A program made the position numbers and the translations under genes. Below the pieces are notes generated by a model. It was not told the origin of the DNA, made no database searches, and saw only the letters and a program-made list of their open reading frames with translations. Source: a bacterium (GTDB lineage Bacteria; Auribacterota; Auribacteria; Auribacterales; Auribacteraceae). From it: a stretch of DNA of 64,000 nt. The stretch spans positions 1 through 64,000 of the forward strand of contig JAHDNF010000004.1 of the NCBI GenBank assembly GCA_018435605.1. The letters run 5' to 3'. Below are positions 37,796 to 50,700 of the stretch, piece by piece (the stretch's first letter is position 1; every line of letters starts with the position of its first letter).

Positions 37796-40700
37796 TTACT
37801 CTCTAACAACTATAACTTTATATAAACGGCTACTATGTAACTTGGCAAATGGATCAGTCCAAGAATTTGTGCCGTCTCCATTATCGATGATATCTTCTTG
37901 CCAGCCTTCATAATCGACTAGTTCCCATGCAGTATCGGTTTTTACATATATATAATAATGCCTGCCTTCTTGTTCAGTAACCGTCCATGTAATGCGTATC
38001 CCATCTGACAGCACATTTTCTTGCATACTTTGTACTTTAAACATACAATCCGAATCGCATGGGTCGGCTCCGGCGTATAATTCCATCCCGTCCGGCATAC
38101 CGTCGCCGTCGGTATCGGGGTTAATGGGGTCGGTGAAAAATACTATGAGCTCCTCATAGTCTGTAAGACCGTCTCCATCGGTGTCGGAATTAAGTGGATT
38201 GGTTCTATAAGAGAATTCATCTGAGTTGATTAATCCGTCGTTATCCACGTCTTCATGAGCGTCATCAACTAAGGGGTCGAGGGTGTATCTTAGTTCATAA
38301 GCATCCGGCATACCGTCGTTGTCAGTGTCGGGATTTAGCGGGTCGGTGGCGTAAATCAAAACTTCATCTCCGTCAGATAATCCGTCGCCGTCCGTGTCGG
38401 AATTAAGTGGATCGGCGCCTAATATCGTTTCTTCCAAATTTTTTAAACCATCGTTATCAGTATCGGAATCCGGATGAAGGAACCATTGACCTTTTAAAAT
38501 GGTTTCAAATAAATAATGCCCTTCGTCATAGGAGTTTTCCTTATAAGCATATAGAAAATCGTTGCCGAATGATACTATGAATTGTGGCCAAAATTGATTA
38601 TCTCCATGATTATCTCCATGTAGTTCAAACGCTATATCCGGATGAGGTCCGTCGGGTGATATAAACATCCCCTCATACAACCCATTATAGCCCGAACAAC
38701 GAATTAAAAAATAATAATCATCATTTGATCCTATCCTTAATGAGTCTAATACGCTATATTGAAACATATAAAATTCATCTGAGCAGGGCAGTCCTTCCTC
38801 GGATAAAAATTGCCCTAGTGTCTTGGTGTACATGACATTAAAAGAACTTTTTTCTGTTGTATATATATATCCATTTCCATTTGAACTCAAACGAAAATCA
38901 GTATAATACTCGCGCAAAAACATACTATACCCGGGAAGAATATTAGTGCCTGCTATCCCTTCATTATCCGCTATAGAAAAGATTGTTTTTTCAAAGCTAT
39001 CAGGGTTAAGTTTTATACCATATGACATCCCTGCATCGTCATCCCAACTAATCATAAAATCTTCACCATTAGACGATGCTATCATGCCACGAAAGCCTGA
39101 ATAACTGCTTGTTAAAAGATAAGATTCTCCAGTATTACCGTTAACATCTATGGTACGTACATATAACTCGCTATAATGCAGGTCTTCACTTGTTTCAACC
39201 CATGCACATAAATATATATCATTTAAACAAGTAAGTGAAAAAGAATAATAAAAAGATGTATTTATAAATTCGTTAATCAACATAAGCTGATCTGTAACAA
39301 AATTTCCTTGATTATCTATAATATATCCAGATATTTCTGTTTCATTGACCCGTCTCGCTATCAATGCTCGATTACCATTAGAAATAGCTCTATATATAGG
39401 ATCAATATGATTCTCGCCAGGGGCATCCAGCACAATGGGTGCAGGAGTGATATATTTATGAAGAGGGTTTGTACCATATATATTTATTTCGTCATAATCA
39501 GTTAGCCTGTCGCCGTCGGTATCTGGATTGCATGGATCGGTTTTGTATACGAGTAGTTCGTCATAATCGGTTAGCCCGTCGCCGTCGGTATCCGCACTAT
39601 TTGGATCGGTTTTATAAATTACGCATTCTTCGTAGTCGTTCAATCCATCATTATCAATATCAGGATTTAAAGGATTTGTGAAGAAAAAATAAATCTCGTC
39701 ATGATCAGATAAACCGTCGTTATCGGTATCAAATTTGAAAGAATCAGTGCCGTACAGCACCTCTTGGTCGTTACTGATACCGTCACCATCATAGTCATCC
39801 GGAGATTGATAAGCAAGAAGCCGAAACATAATAGGACTATATCCTTTTGACCCAATCATTCTGCAGATCAAACCAAATGTACTGCCATTCGAGGCAACAG
39901 AAAATCCTCCATAGTTATAATCACCGCTGAGAGGAACATTCAGGCGAAGATTATTCTGATTTTCATCTATAATAGCTATGTTTAGGAAAGAGTGCAGGCC
40001 TGCAATACACGCTAGAAAATTGTGGTTATATGAATTCGAGACTTGTTCTGTAGAAAAACTCGAATATGATGAAATTGATCTTATCTCTTTTTTTGCGCCA
40101 ATCAATTGACCGTCTGGCGATACACACTGAGCATAAATGATAGAAGTACCAAAACCGATAAGTTTTTCAATCCAAGTAATAAAGTAATTAGGGTAGCCGT
40201 GAGTGATATTCACAGAAGAATAAATTAGTTCACTACGACTGTATGGGTAATAAGTGCGAGTGATGCATTCGATACTAAATTCGTTGCCTATTATATTTCC
40301 GTTAGGGTCAATATTTATGCCATAAATAAATTGTGACTCTTGGTCAGTCCATATAACAATGTAATTTTGATCTTCATTACTTTCTACACGGGGGTATATC
40401 TGGTTAGATGTTTGGAATGTAGCTACGGTGAATTCTTCTTTGATCGTATAAAGCCCGTCATTATCTACGCCCACTAATTTGGCGTTTATTCTTCTTTGAT
40501 CGCTATCGTTATTTACCCATGTTACCAAACAGCTTGTGCCATTCCCAACGATAGATATGTTATTCTTCGTGTCTGAAGTTTGGGTATCTATCTTTATTTC
40601 ATCGCCTATCTTATTGCCGTTTCCGTCGAGCAATATTATATAGATACCATCGTTATCAAACTGATCCTTACCTTCAAAAACCACTACGTAATTTGAACCG

Positions 40701-43700
40701 ATATGCGAAACCTGATACGCGGATAATTCAGAAACATTATCCCATTCTTTTATACAGAATTCAGGACTTATGGTATTCTCCATACCGGCAATAAGCATCG
40801 CTTTTAGATAATACAAATCGTCCGAAGATTCAATCCATGTCCATAAGTAATTATCTCCATTAGAATAAATAGATTGAGAATGAGCGGTTTCGCTTATCTT
40901 GATATTTTCACCTTCTCCGATCAAGGCGCCTGAAGGAGTCAGTAATTTATAGCTTGAATTGTAATTTTTGAAAGAAGTAAAACCGTAAGAATCGATATCC
41001 CAATCGACGTAATAACCCGAAACTAGCAAATAAGTATTCCCATTGGAAGCTATATCAATATAATTTATAAAACCGTACTTATAAAAATCCATGTTTTTCA
41101 CAGTTAAATATTTACTTAAAGGATCAAGTTCGTATTGTGTTTCTATGCCATCCGGTATACCGTCGCCGTCGGTATCCGAATTTAGTGGGTTGGTGCCATA
41201 AATCAAAACTTCTTCGCCATCGGTCAACCCATCTTCATCGGTATCAGGATTATTCGGGTCAATTCCTGCTGAAAATTCCTGTAAATTGCTTAAGCCATCG
41301 TTATCAGGGTCTTCCTGAGCGTCATTTACTAAAGGGTCAAGCCCGTGTTCGATTTCCCAACCATCCTGCATACCATCGCCGTCCGTGTCGAGATTTAACG
41401 GGTTAGTTAAGTATACATTAATTTCGTCACCGTCAGACAACCCGTCATTATCGGTATCGGGATTTAGTGGATCGGTGAAGTATACAAAAACTTCCTCGTA
41501 GTCTGTCAATACATCGCCATCAGTATCAGTTATCAACGGATTAGTGCCGTGAACCAAAACTTCTTCGCCATCGGTCAGCCCATCGCCATCGGTATCAGGA
41601 TTATGCGGGTCGGTACAGGCTATAAACTCCTGTAAATTGGCTAAATCATCGTTATCAGGGTCTTCTTGAGCGTCATTAACTAAAGGGTCAAGCCCGTGCT
41701 CGATTTCCCAACCATCCTGCATACCGTCGCCGTCTGTGTCGGGATTTAACGGGTTAGTTAAGTACACATTAATTTCCGCACTGTCAGACAACCCGTCATT
41801 ATCGGTATCGGGATTTAGCGGGTCTGTTCCATATCCTGCCTTAATTAACGAACCGTATATGCCAAAGCCTGAACCGTCTTGATATTGTGTTTCCCATGTT
41901 ACGAAAAATGTATTTCCGTTGCTCGCAATACTCGCATAGCCTTGGAATCCCAAATAATATTGATTAATTTGTAATTCCGAACCAATCTTTACTCCGTTTT
42001 TATCTAAAATCTGAGCGTAAACATTATAGGAATCTCCTCCATAAATGCCCTGACCGTGCCAAACTACAAGATAATTTATACCGTTGCTGGATAATCTTGG
42101 TATAATTTGATCGTTGTTGTCGTAAGTATTAATTTTAAATTCATCACCTACTTTATTGCCGATTCCGTCAATAAATTGGCCGAAAATGTCTTCGTTGTCG
42201 TCTTGATCTTCGCTATCCCAAACTACAAGATACCTATCCCCATCGCTTGAAACATTGGGGTTGTTTTGATGGTACTGCGTTGTTGTATTGAGCTGAAATT
42301 CAGTACCAAATATATTCCCGTCATTATCGATAAGCTGAGCGTATATTCCGTCACCGCTACCATCTTGGCCGGAGCTTGCCCAAACGACTAAATAATTTTT
42401 TCCGTTGCTTGATACAACAGGATATGCCTGATCGGACTCGGTGTAGCTATTAATCTGTATTTCATCACCAATTTTAACGCCGTCATTATCAAACAATTGT
42501 CCATACACTCCCGTCTCGCTTCCATCCTGTCCGATACTATGCCATACGACAAAATAATTTTTTCCATCGCTAGCTATTGACGGATGAACCTGCTGTCCCT
42601 TTGTATAACTATTAACTTGTATTTCTAATCCGACTTTTGATCCATTTTTATCAAACAGTTGCCCGAAAATTCCGTTGAAATCGCCATCTTGAAATCTGCT
42701 TGTCCATACAGCAAAGTAAGTTATGGAATTAGACGCTATCTTTGCACCCGACTGATTATCATTGGCATTGGTATTAATTTGTATTTCAGAACCAATTTTC
42801 GATCCGTATTTATCATATAATTGACCGGAAATTTCCCAGTCTTTTCCATCCTGCATATAACTTGACCAAACGACAAAATAATTTGTTCCATCACTTGCCA
42901 AACTTGAGTTATTTTGATTTGAATCAGTATAGGAGTTAATTTGAGTTTCATTATTGATTAATAATTTTTCAGCCAAATCTGTCAAGCCGTCGTTATCTGT
43001 ATCTGAATTCAGCGGACTGGTATAGTATATATATATTTCTTCATAATCGTCTAAACCGTCGTTGTCGGTGTCTATAATTAAAGGATTGCTTGCGTAAACC
43101 AAAACTTCTTCGCCGTCGGTCAATCCGTCGCCGTCGGTATCTGGGTTTAGCGGGTTGGTGAAATAGATAAAAATCTCGTCATGGTCTGAAAGCCCGTCGT
43201 TATCTGTATCCGCATTAAGCGGATTTGTACCATAAACTAAGATTTCATTTCCATCGGTCAATCCGTCGCCGTCAGTGTCTGGGTTATTTGGATGAGTTTT
43301 ATAATAAAACTCTTGGTAATTAGTTAAAGTATCATTATCGCGGTCATTGTCGGCATCGTCTGATAACTGATTCAATCCATATTCGATTTCCCAGCCGTCC
43401 GGCATACCGTCGCCGTCCGTATCCACAAGTAACGGATCGGTAAAATATACGGACAGTTCTTCTCCGTCGGATAGACCGTCGCCATCTGTATCCGCCTGCA
43501 TAGGGTCGGTTCTGCAATAAAATTCTTGATAATTGGTTAACCCGTCGTTATCAGGGTCGTCATCCGAGTCATCCAATAATAAATTCAGACCATTCTCTAT
43601 TTCCCACCAATCGGGCATTCCGTCGTTATCAGAATCGATCCATTGATAATCGCCGTCATACAACCCCATGGTAACACCGTCTGCGCCGGAATTAATACAT

Positions 43701-46700
43701 ACAGAATCAGCCAAAAGCTGGAAATTTCTAGTTTGAAATGATTTAAATAAAGGTGATTCCGATACAATATTGTTTTCCCCTTCCTGTGAAAGGTTGGTTA
43801 ACATCGATAAATTTGAGGATATAAAATTGTAATCTATATTCAAACCGTCGTAAGAGTCGTTGTCAAACTCAATAGATGGAGTTGTACGGTTTAATGTCGA
43901 ATATACTATATTATTTGAAAACTTTATATTTTCCGCGGTAAAATATGAACTGAACAAACCACTTACATCGATTACAGGTAGACTCATAATACAACTTTCC
44001 CCACCGATTACGCCGTAAGGGTATACTCTGATTGCTTGCCAATAACCATGAAAATAATCTATATCGGTTCTGATATACCATGTCCAATAATGATAATAGC
44101 TGGAACGATCATTTATAAACACATTATTTTCTAAAACAATATTTTCTGAATCAGATGGTATAACCGGCTGGTATAAATTATGTTGAGGCCAATTTCCTTT
44201 TTTAGGGGCAAGTTTGAAGGTTAGCGCACTACCGTCAAACACATTGTTGCATATACCTGCAACCATATTCCTGTCAGCGCTTTCAAGATATAAACAGTTG
44301 TTTATCAGAATATTGCCATAAAGCGACAAAACAGATATATTTTCTGTAGTAAAAATACCTGCGGTTGAATATGTGTACCAATGGTGTCCATTTGCGTGAT
44401 TTCTTCCTCCTTTGTTGTTGGCAAATATATTGTTTTTAATGGTGTTATGACTGCTGTTATTAATATATACTCCTGCTGAGTAGCATATATTATATGTATC
44501 GGAAGAGCCGAAATCTCCTCTTTGCACATTATCAGAACACACATTATTGTCTATTACGTTGTAATTGCTTTGATTAGTTAGCTTAATTCCGCAAGTAGGG
44601 TTGAATTCGGGTTGGAGTGTTGCAACTCTAAAGCCACTTCCCTTTGAACATACATTTCGGATAAAATTGTTATCTGTACTGCTAATCAACTCAATTCCAG
44701 CGATAAAGAAATGGGAACATTTATTGCCATCAAAAACAGAGTTAGTACAGTTAGCCAACTTTATACCAACATTAAACCCCACCAAAGTATTGTTTTTGAT
44801 TTCGCAGTTTTCCAGATATTGCGCGTAAATACCGATTTGTGTTTTTGTTCCCTTGAGATTTAATCCCTCGGCATTAAGATACTTTATTTTAATATTGGCT
44901 GATCCGGTGATAGTTATAATATTACCAACCTGATCCGGCACGTTTATTTCAACCGATTCTTGAGCTATTATCCGAGTCATTTTTTCCGCAGTGCCGGAGA
45001 TATTCGGATTCGTCGCGTTGCTGATTACAAGACCATTTGACTCGTTATATAATCCTGACTGTATGATCAGAGTACTACCGCTATCAATATTATTAACTGC
45101 GTATTGAATTGTTTTCCACGGCGCGGACGCGGAACCGTCGTTAGCATCGTCTCCATTAGGGTTTACGTAATAAATATTTTCTGCGGGAGTTACTGTAACT
45201 GTATCTTGTCCAGACACCGGAATATCTTTTCTATTTATGGTTGCTGTACCTGAAAGAAGATATTCTCCGGAATTTCCTGCAATTTTATAGCTGAATTGCC
45301 TGCCACTGGAATCATTAAAAGGCCCCCATGTAATAGTACGTGTCTGAGGATTCCATACCCCTTCGAAATTGATATGAACCGGTTCAATAGAGTCGGGAAT
45401 AGTTTCGATCACTATATATTCAGTTATCCACGAAACCGAGTAAAATGTAATCAGAATTTCAGGATTTGAGGAATTCGATTCCATAACCGACCGGCTCACC
45501 TGAGGCATATCCGAACCGGAAATGAATACCTCGTTGTCTCCGTTGATAGACAAAGCGGATCCATCACAAATCACTACGCCGTTAATTATAAAATCACCGT
45601 TAAAACCAGCAAGGGTATAGCTTAACTGTCTGCCGGAGCTATCATTAAACGGACCCCATATTATTTTCCAGTTCGATTGATCCCATACTCCTCCTTGAGC
45701 TATCGCAATCGGCGCTGTGCCTTCAGGAAGGATTTCTTCGACAGAGTAATATACGGTATTGGCGCATGGAACAATATTCAACAGTATTTCAGGGTTTTCG
45801 GTATTATTGTTAGTTATTGTGCGTTCAGCTGTTTCTTCGTGAAGTGTAATATATGTTATATAATTCAGCTCATCCTCAAGAGGATAAAAATTTTCCGATG
45901 AAGAATATGAAATTGTGCCCGAAATCTGTAATCCATATGTGCCTTGATTGCCTGTGATATCAAAAGATAATGTTTCGCTAAGATCTGACAGATTCCATAA
46001 GATATAATCGCCGCCAATATACCCGCTTGGATATATGTTTTCGAAACTTACTCCGCTTAATAATGCTGTTATAGAAAATGATTGAACAGGTCCAACAAAG
46101 TCAGGCTGAATTGTAACTGTAAGATATGCCGAATTATTGTTTACAATACTGATATTGAGTTTATTGGTTACCGCCGTAACGCTCTGATTACCGGATACAG
46201 GTTGTTCGTTGTCATTAAAAATACATCTCCCTGTAACTGAATATGTCCCATCCTCGCAACGTAAAGCATACCTGAGCTGACGCGGCTCGTTGTCAATAAA
46301 CGGGCCCCAAGTCAGCGTGGAATTGATTTCATCCCATTGGGCTAAAGGTTCAACATCCTCAGGTGCAGATCCTTCCGGAATATTTTCGATTACCGTATAG
46401 CTGGTTATCAAATCTGACGGATTTACATTTATAGTTATGTAAGGCATCGGATTGTTATTATGAACAACGGTTCTTATCGCGCTCGAAATATTCTGCGGGT
46501 CATTTTCGATAGAAACAAAACCGTTTGACTCATCGTAACTTCTCAGATTTGAAACTTGAGCGGAATCGTTTTCCAGAACTTCTATTCGCACTTTGTAGTC
46601 TGAAGATTGAGTATATGAAGTAGTATCGATCAAAGCAAAACCTGAATAAATATTGGTAGCGGGATTAATAGTTACATTGCCTTCCCATGCCGGTTGAATA

Positions 46701-48373
46701 TCAGGGCTGAACTCTTCGCGGTACAGATATATTTTTACGTTGATATTTGTTGAATCGTTATCGTATATTTCGAATTCAATTCGAGCTTCAGTTCCGGATA
46801 GCGTTTCGTTGTTTTCAGGACTAAGTACAGTACATACAGGTGCGTGAAATGCGGTTGAATTCGGATAGAAGAAAGACTGTTTTAGGTTTCTATAAGAATG
46901 CTGAGTATCCGATTCATAGAAATGTACGGTTACACCCGCAAAACTTTGGTAGTTTATATCGGATAATTGATTTCCAAAATATCTTTCCATTGCGTTGACG
47001 GCAATATTGAGTTTCTTGTTGCCTTGTCGCCAAAATGATGTGTGAACATCGTCCGCCCCTAGATTAAACGTTTCCAAAGCTAAATAAACCTTTTTTACCG
47101 GATTTAAGCTGTTAGCGTATACAATTTCATCAAAAGCATCTTGAAAGGCTACCGCTCTATGCACTGTGTAATTCATTATGACAATGTAATCGGCTAGATT
47201 TATTATTTGTTCGTAACCCGAACCGGTGTAAGTGTCTTCCGGATCATAGTCTATGTCATACCACCTCGGAATGACTACTCCGAATTCAAGTTTCTTTTCC
47301 AACTCATCGTTTTTTTGATTTATGTATTGGGCAAGTTCATCGATATTTGCAATAAATTGTCCCCATCTATTTTCCCAACCAAATGATACATAAGGTTCTA
47401 TATCTAACTGTATTGCATCGAATTGTTCATTTAAGTTAACTGATTTATTATATAGAACGACTTTATCTATATAACTTTTAGCAATAGATAGGTTTGAAGT
47501 TAATGACCAGCTTGGGTCGCCTGCCAGATAATGTATTTTCAGACCTCTGCTATGCGCGTCAGCAATAAATGAACGCAATTCAGTATAATAATTAAATAAA
47601 TCTATTCCAGATGTTTCACATGACATAAACACTGTATCAATCGCGTTATCCATTTCACCGTGAGGCGCGCTTAAGAAACTGAAAAATTTTTCTCTTTGAC
47701 CGACATAAGCGGGATTGGACAAAGGATTTACTATTTCAATTGCCTGTCCCCAAACATATATAGATCTTCCCGAATTAGTTTCTAACGGCAGACCGTTCAG
47801 ATACGAAACACATGACTCATCTTCAACAAAATTAGGATCGGTATATGAAGTACTTTTTTTGTAATCGGACGCTAACGAAAAACAGATTTTCTCATTTGCG
47901 GCTTTCCAGTTGCCCTGACTGTCAGCATAAGGCGAACCGGGTGTGGATTTCAAAGTAAAATTAAAAATTACTTTATACCAGTTATTTTCTTCTGCGGTTA
48001 CGGCAGATAAATTAGTAAGAAATATCTTTTCAGGACTTAGAGCAGGATATTCGATAGACGCATCGGGATGCTGTTGAAAAAAAGCCTGCGGTGTGCCTGA
48101 CATCCAATAGCGCATACCGATAATATTTCGTTCTAGCGGATCGACAATTTTCAGGTAACAGCTGTGAATAATATAATCCGAATAATCGCTCATCTCACAG
48201 TATTTTGGCAAATAGACAGTTATCGAATATGTTCCGCCGGTTTCTATCTCGTCTATGCTATGCTCGATTCTTGTGGGAGGAATCTCCCATCCGAATAACG
48301 CCGCTGAACATATAAACATTGACACTAGGAAAAATGTTGTTACAAAATTTAATCCTCTCGCCGTTAGTTTCAT
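37796..48373 (-). CDS. Giant secreted protein with TSP3 repeats
   Basis: This is a 3525-residue secreted protein. After a signal peptide, about 210-500 resembles a TIM-barrel glycosidase ([35 protein letters not shown]). About 640-1065 has repeated beta domains with a [11 protein letters not shown] motif. About 1066-1570 is a right-handed beta-helix (DUF1565/NosD type, [20 protein letters not shown]). Calcium-binding TSP3 repeats ([12 protein letters not shown]) occur in blocks near 1578-1805, 2181-2420, 2860-2970 and 3300-3440. Between them lie repeats of about 56 residues with a NYFVVWSS core (about 1808-2180), and less regular kin, possibly propellers. No PEP-CTERM tail. GGAGG precedes the ATG. 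A large surface adhesin or glycan-acting protein is likely. Confidence 0.85.
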   Translation of the reverse strand: MKLTARGLNFVTTFFLVSMFICSAALFGWEIPPTRIEHSIDEIETGGTYSITVYLPKYCEMSDYSDYIIHSCYLKIVDPLERNIIGMRYWMSGTPQAFFQQHPDASIEYPALSPEKIFLTNLSAVTAEENNWYKVIFNFTLKSTPGSPYADSQGNWKAANEKICFSLASDYKKSTSYTDPNFVEDESCVSYLNGLPLETNSGRSIYVWGQAIEIVNPLSNPAYVGQREKFFSFLSAPHGEMDNAIDTVFMSCETSGIDLFNYYTELRSFIADAHSRGLKIHYLAGDPSWSLTSNLSIAKSYIDKVVLYNKSVNLNEQFDAIQLDIEPYVSFGWENRWGQFIANIDELAQYINQKNDELEKKLEFGVVIPRWYDIDYDPEDTYTGSGYEQIINLADYIVIMNYTVHRAVAFQDAFDEIVYANSLNPVKKVYLALETFNLGADDVHTSFWRQGNKKLNIAVNAMERYFGNQLSDINYQSFAGVTVHFYESDTQHSYRNLKQSFFYPNSTAFHAPVCTVLSPENNETLSGTEARIEFEIYDNDSTNINVKIYLYREEFSPDIQPAWEGNVTINPATNIYSGFALIDTTSYTQSSDYKVRIEVLENDSAQVSNLRSYDESNGFVSIENDPQNISSAIRTVVHNNNPMPYITINVNPSDLITSYTVIENIPEGSAPEDVEPLAQWDEINSTLTWGPFIDNEPRQLRYALRCEDGTYSVTGRCIFNDNEQPVSGNQSVTAVTNKLNISIVNNNSAYLTVTIQPDFVGPVQSFSITALLSGVSFENIYPSGYIGGDYILWNLSDLSETLSFDITGNQGTYGLQISGTISYSSSENFYPLEDELNYITYITLHEETAERTITNNNTENPEILLNIVPCANTVYYSVEEILPEGTAPIAIAQGGVWDQSNWKIIWGPFNDSSGRQLSYTLAGFNGDFIINGVVICDGSALSINGDNEVFISGSDMPQVSRSVMESNSSNPEILITFYSVSWITEYIVIETIPDSIEPVHINFEGVWNPQTRTITWGPFNDSSGRQFSYKIAGNSGEYLLSGTATINRKDIPVSGQDTVTVTPAENIYYVNPNGDDANDGSASAPWKTIQYAVNNIDSGSTLIIQSGLYNESNGLVISNATNPNISGTAEKMTRIIAQESVEINVPDQVGNIITITGSANIKIKYLNAEGLNLKGTKTQIGIYAQYLENCEIKNNTLVGFNVGIKLANCTNSVFDGNKCSHFFIAGIELISSTDNNFIRNVCSKGSGFRVATLQPEFNPTCGIKLTNQSNYNVIDNNVCSDNVQRGDFGSSDTYNICYSAGVYINNSSHNTIKNNIFANNKGGRNHANGHHWYTYSTAGIFTTENISVLSLYGNILINNCLYLESADRNMVAGICNNVFDGSALTFKLAPKKGNWPQHNLYQPVIPSDSENIVLENNVFINDRSSYYHYWTWYIRTDIDYFHGYWQAIRVYPYGVIGGESCIMSLPVIDVSGLFSSYFTAENIKFSNNIVYSTLNRTTPSIEFDNDSYDGLNIDYNFISSNLSMLTNLSQEGENNIVSESPLFKSFQTRNFQLLADSVCINSGADGVTMGLYDGDYQWIDSDNDGMPDWWEIENGLNLLLDDSDDDPDNDGLTNYQEFYCRTDPMQADTDGDGLSDGEELSVYFTDPLLVDTDGDGMPDGWEIEYGLNQLSDDADNDRDNDTLTNYQEFYYKTHPNNPDTDGDGLTDGNEILVYGTNPLNADTDNDGLSDHDEIFIYFTNPLNPDTDGDGLTDGEEVLVYASNPLIIDTDNDGLDDYEEIYIYYTSPLNSDTDNDGLTDLAEKLLINNETQINSYTDSNQNNSSLASDGTNYFVVWSSYMQDGKDWEISGQLYDKYGSKIGSEIQINTNANDNQSGAKIASNSITYFAVWTSRFQDGDFNGIFGQLFDKNGSKVGLEIQVNSYTKGQQVHPSIASDGKNYFVVWHSIGQDGSETGVYGQLFDNDGVKIGDEIQINSYTESDQAYPVVSSNGKNYLVVWASSGQDGSGDGIYAQLIDNDGNIFGTEFQLNTTTQYHQNNPNVSSDGDRYLVVWDSEDQDDNEDIFGQFIDGIGNKVGDEFKINTYDNNDQIIPRLSSNGINYLVVWHGQGIYGGDSYNVYAQILDKNGVKIGSELQINQYYLGFQGYASIASNGNTFFVTWETQYQDGSGFGIYGSLIKAGYGTDPLNPDTDNDGLSDSAEINVYLTNPLNPDTDGDGMQDGWEIEHGLDPLVNDAQEDPDNDDLANLQEFIACTDPHNPDTDGDGLTDGEEVLVHGTNPLITDTDGDVLTDYEEVFVYFTDPLNPDTDNDGLSDGDEINVYLTNPLNLDTDGDGMQDGWEIEHGLDPLVNDAQEDPDNDGLSNLQEFSAGIDPNNPDTDEDGLTDGEEVLIYGTNPLNSDTDGDGIPDGIETQYELDPLSKYLTVKNMDFYKYGFINYIDIASNGNTYLLVSGYYVDWDIDSYGFTSFKNYNSSYKLLTPSGALIGEGENIKISETAHSQSIYSNGDNYLWTWIESSDDLYYLKAMLIAGMENTISPEFCIKEWDNVSELSAYQVSHIGSNYVVVFEGKDQFDNDGIYIILLDGNGNKIGDEIKIDTQTSDTKNNISIVGNGTSCLVTWVNNDSDQRRINAKLVGVDNDGLYTIKEEFTVATFQTSNQIYPRVESNEDQNYIVIWTDQESQFIYGINIDPNGNIIGNEFSIECITRTYYPYSRSELIYSSVNITHGYPNYFITWIEKLIGFGTSIIYAQCVSPDGQLIGAKKEIRSISSYSSFSTEQVSNSYNHNFLACIAGLHSFLNIAIIDENQNNLRLNVPLSGDYNYGGFSVASNGSTFGLICRMIGSKGYSPIMFRLLAYQSPDDYDGDGISNDQEVLYGTDSFKFDTDNDGLSDHDEIYFFFTNPLNPDIDNDGLNDYEECVIYKTDPNSADTDGDGLTDYDELLVYKTDPCNPDTDGDRLTDYDEINIYGTNPLHKYITPAPIVLDAPGENHIDPIYRAISNGNRALIARRVNETEISGYIIDNQGNFVTDQLMLINEFINTSFYYSFSLTCLNDIYLCAWVETSEDLHYSELYVRTIDVNGNTGESYLLTSSYSGFRGMIASSNGEDFMISWDDDAGMSYGIKLNPDSFEKTIFSIADNEGIAGTNILPGYSMFLREYYTDFRLSSNGNGYIYTTEKSSFNVMYTKTLGQFLSEEGLPCSDEFYMFQYSVLDSLRIGSNDDYYFLIRCSGYNGLYEGMFISPDGPHPDIAFELHGDNHGDNQFWPQFIVSFGNDFLYAYKENSYDEGHYLFETILKGQWFLHPDSDTDNDGLKNLEETILGADPLNSDTDGDGLSDGDEVLIYATDPLNPDTDNDGMPDAYELRYTLDPLVDDAHEDVDNDGLINSDEFSYRTNPLNSDTDGDGLTDYEELIVFFTDPINPDTDGDGMPDGMELYAGADPCDSDCMFKVQSMQENVLSDGIRITWTVTEQEGRHYYIYVKTDTAWELVDYEGWQEDIIDNGDGTNSWTDPFAKLHSSRLYKVIVVRE

Positions 48374-48670
48374 AGTGATCCTCCGTGATTAAAATGTAAT
48401 ATGTTATAAAAACTTGTTGATTACTACGCAAGGAAATATATGTTCATTTATGAATGTTTAAAAGAGTGTGGTAACGATTACAAATATATAGACAATGGAG
48501 TAAGTATTTTATTCCATACAATTAATTAATCAAGCGGGAAATAATTTAAAACCGGCGATAAAAACGGGACGCCCTCCCATTGATGATCATTATGCCACCC
48601 CTACACACAGTTTCGAAGTTGTCGAGCAATTCCTGTCTGGTTGGTGAGGTCATAGAATCTCTCCTGCATC

Positions 48671-48834
48671 TGCCAAAAAGAAAGCCCGTATCTCGCTCGT
48701 GACAAGAAACGGGCTTTCCATTAAATTTGGGGCGTCCAATGCGGTCAAACCTCAACGCAGTTTTATCTGTACAAGCTCATTTTATGACAGACAGTTAGAT
48801 ATGAAAGTATGGCGGTTACTATGATGTGGAAAAG
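48671..48834 (-). repeat. Terminator-hairpin repeat, copy A
   Basis: This copy is nearly identical to 49965-50122 over about 120 bases. It has a hairpin (AAAGCCCG...CGGGCTTT, 48681-48717) whose leftward reading ends in CTTTCTTTTTGG, so it works as a terminator toward the left. The conserved block beyond it contains GGGGCGTCCAATGCGGTCAA. A short frame running leftward through it (48755-48546) differs from the matching frame in copy B by a frame-changing indel, so the repeat looks non-coding. It lies between the immunity-like gene and the giant gene; 48374-48545 shows nothing else. Confidence 0.8.
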
Positions 48835-48837
48835 AAA

Positions 48838-49230
48838 TTACTCGGTAGCAAATCCTTTGGAAAAACGAAAAGTTGCTTGTTCCTCTGTAATAACAATTTC
48901 CTGTAACGCATTGCCGGCCGAAGAAAAATCAGGATCGGTCATGATGATAGAATCACCCTGCCAGTGTGTTTCATTATGGCGAGCTTTGATGTCATCTGAC
49001 TTGACGAACCAACCCATTATTCTTTTTCCTGTCGATATATCACGAAGCTCAACGTAGTGACGCCAATACGGAGGAAAAATCCCACCGTAACGGACTGCCT
49101 TATAAATCAATTTATATTTTCCGTTTGGAGATATTTCACTACCAATGATTTTATCACCTGACGCATATGTCATAATACCGATCGTATACCCTAAAAAAGC
49201 TATACCCAAAAATAAGATAATTTTTTTCAT
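48838..49230 (-). CDS. Small exported protein, possible immunity protein
   Basis: The 130-residue protein has an N-terminal signal or anchor (MKKIILFLGIAFLGYTIGIM) and a compact, beta-rich soluble region (ISPNGKYKLIYKAVRYGGIF, YWRHYVELRDISTGKRIMGW). I do not recognise the family. It starts eight bases after the stop of the toxin-like gene at 49239-49736, the order and spacing usual for an immunity gene. An export signal would suit protection in the periplasm. The immunity role is inference from position. Confidence 0.6.
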   Translation of the reverse strand: MKKIILFLGIAFLGYTIGIMTYASGDKIIGSEISPNGKYKLIYKAVRYGGIFPPYWRHYVELRDISTGKRIMGWFVKSDDIKARHNETHWQGDSIIMTDPDFSSAGNALQEIVITEEQATFRFSKGFATE

Positions 49231-49238
49231 AATAACTC

Positions 49239-49736
49239 CTATTGTCCGAGTAAATGTACTATTTTTTGGCTAAGCTGGTCGCGTGAATATTTCCCTTCAT
49301 ACGCTCGCGTAAATGCGTTAGCAATATCACGTGCAATGTAATCATTGAAAATTTCGACATCTGCTTCTCCCTCTTGATGATCATCATCTCCAAAATATTT
49401 TTGCCATATATCTGAAATTTGAGCAACACCTGAAATAGCATATCCCGTTAATTCGCCAATACCTCTTCGACCGGGTATAACATCGAATTTGTCATCCATT
49501 CCCCTGCCTGCTAAAATTACGCCGGCATGTCCAAGTACGTGTCTCGTGACATCTGCCTTTTGTTCATGATCAGTGAGCTCTGGTTTGAATCCCGAAATAT
49601 CTTCAGATTTATATCCGTATCGGCTTTTGAACATACTGCGCCCAGCATGCCATGACGGATTTGACGACCCCATACTATCATCATAGATTTGCATCAAATG
49701 GTCAACGAATTTTTCTACTCCTGTTCGGTCATCCAT
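49239..49736 (-). CDS. Orphan toxin-domain-like protein
   Basis: The ATG at 49736 is preceded by AAGGAG, giving 165 residues; reading from 49778 is less likely. The pattern KADVTRHVLGHAGVILAG ... EGEADVEIFNDYIARDIA (D-x3-H helix, then E...ND...A) recalls small helical domains found at the C-termini of polymorphic toxins and phage-like proteins (DUF6973-like). There is no signal peptide or long delivery region, so it would be an orphan module. It is followed by a putative immunity gene and preceded by a repeat copy. The family call is tentative. Confidence 0.5.
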   Translation of the reverse strand: MDDRTGVEKFVDHLMQIYDDSMGSSNPSWHAGRSMFKSRYGYKSEDISGFKPELTDHEQKADVTRHVLGHAGVILAGRGMDDKFDVIPGRRGIGELTGYAISGVAQISDIWQKYFGDDDHQEGEADVEIFNDYIARDIANAFTRAYEGKYSRDQLSQKIVHLLGQ

Positions 49737-49795
49737 GGCTCTTCTCCTTGCTAAAAATTTGTAGTTGCGAGAGATCACTTATCCCTCTATATAAT

Positions 49796-50122
49796 ATATA
49801 TACTACAATTTAGCCTCGATTTACCCTCAGCCAAGAGAAAGCCATTTTCATTCCTCAATGTTCTTGAAATTTTGCCCGCAATTTCTGGAGACGTGATAGC
49901 GGATGGGCGGGTGGCTGGAATAACAGCGCACTTTTTTGCTGTTGCATTTTGGACATCGTAACGACGTAAAAAAAGCCCGCATCTCGCTCGTGACGAGAAA
50001 CGGGCTTTCCAGTAAATTTTGGGGCGTCCAATGCGGTCAAACCTCAACGCAGTTTTATCTGTACAAGCTCATTCTATGACAGGTGGTAAGATAAAACAAT
50101 ATAGCGGTCACTATGATGTGGC
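49796..50122 (-). repeat. Terminator-hairpin repeat, copy B
   Basis: The right part (49965-50122) matches copy A; the hairpin is 49972-50008 and reads leftward into a run of seven T. The left end (49801-49835, CTACAATTTAGCCTCGATTT then ACCCTCAGCC) matches copy C at 51420-51452. About 130 bases of unrelated sequence lie between the two parts here. It sits directly upstream of the toxin-like gene at 49239-49736, and its right edge supplies a spurious ATG for the rightward gene at 50194. Confidence 0.8.
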
Positions 50123-50193
50123 AGAAATTTCACTTGTCCAAAAAATATTTTACCATTATCATACCATTAGAAAATTCTAAGAGGACAAAGCGG

Positions 50194-50700
50194 ATGAACA
50201 GCAAAACGTTTTTTGTGTTTGCATGGGTCAAAATTACAATTATTTCATCATTGATATGTCTATTTGCTCAGGATATGCATCGATACGATTTCGACCTGCT
50301 TTCTATTGAATTACCCGAGAATTGGAATATTATTTTTCCGGAAGATGAATACGGCCTTTTTGATGCCAAGGATATTAATGAGTTCCGCTATGTTATCGCA
50401 TCCAAAGAAAAAATCGGTGAAGTTTCGTTAGAAGAACTATTTCAAAAATTTATCTATAACGAAGATATACTTCTATATAACGGATCAATCTTGGATTCCG
50501 GTAGCACCGAAATAGATGGAAATCCAAGTAAATGGGTAATCCATTACCAAGAAGTGTATAACAAAAAAATAGTAAGTATTAATTTCATCTTAATTCATCA
50601 AAACAATCAGATTATTATTGGTGGGTATGCGAGAGAGGATATTTTTGATCAAAATAAAGAATTTTTCAATCGGTTGGTATCAAGCATCAAATTAAAATGA
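50194..50700 (+). CDS. Small exported protein, unknown
   Basis: The ATG at 50194 has AGAGG upstream; an earlier in-frame ATG at 50113 lies in the repeat and is rejected. The 168-residue protein has a signal peptide (FFVFAWVKITIISSLICLFA) and a soluble domain that starts DFDLLSIELPENWNIIFPED, with the look of PsbP/DcrB-like small alpha-beta proteins (a family often with LP-x-W near the start). It is convergent with the toxin-like gene at 50701; the two stop codons touch with no base between them. It may be its immunity or accessory partner, though convergent order is unusual. Confidence 0.6.
   Translation: MNSKTFFVFAWVKITIISSLICLFAQDMHRYDFDLLSIELPENWNIIFPEDEYGLFDAKDINEFRYVIASKEKIGEVSLEELFQKFIYNEDILLYNGSILDSGSTEIDGNPSKWVIHYQEVYNKKIVSINFILIHQNNQIIIGGYAREDIFDQNKEFFNRLVSSIKLK

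Noticed and set aside
48546-50047. Leftward short frames starting MRFDRIGRPK in repeat copies A and B
   Set aside because: They arise from the same non-coding repeat; after the first ten residues the two are read in different frames because of an indel.
50113-50193. Earlier start for the rightward exported protein
   Set aside because: The ATG belongs to the repeat copy B sequence and is also present at copy A, where no such gene follows; the ATG at 50194 starts a signal peptide.
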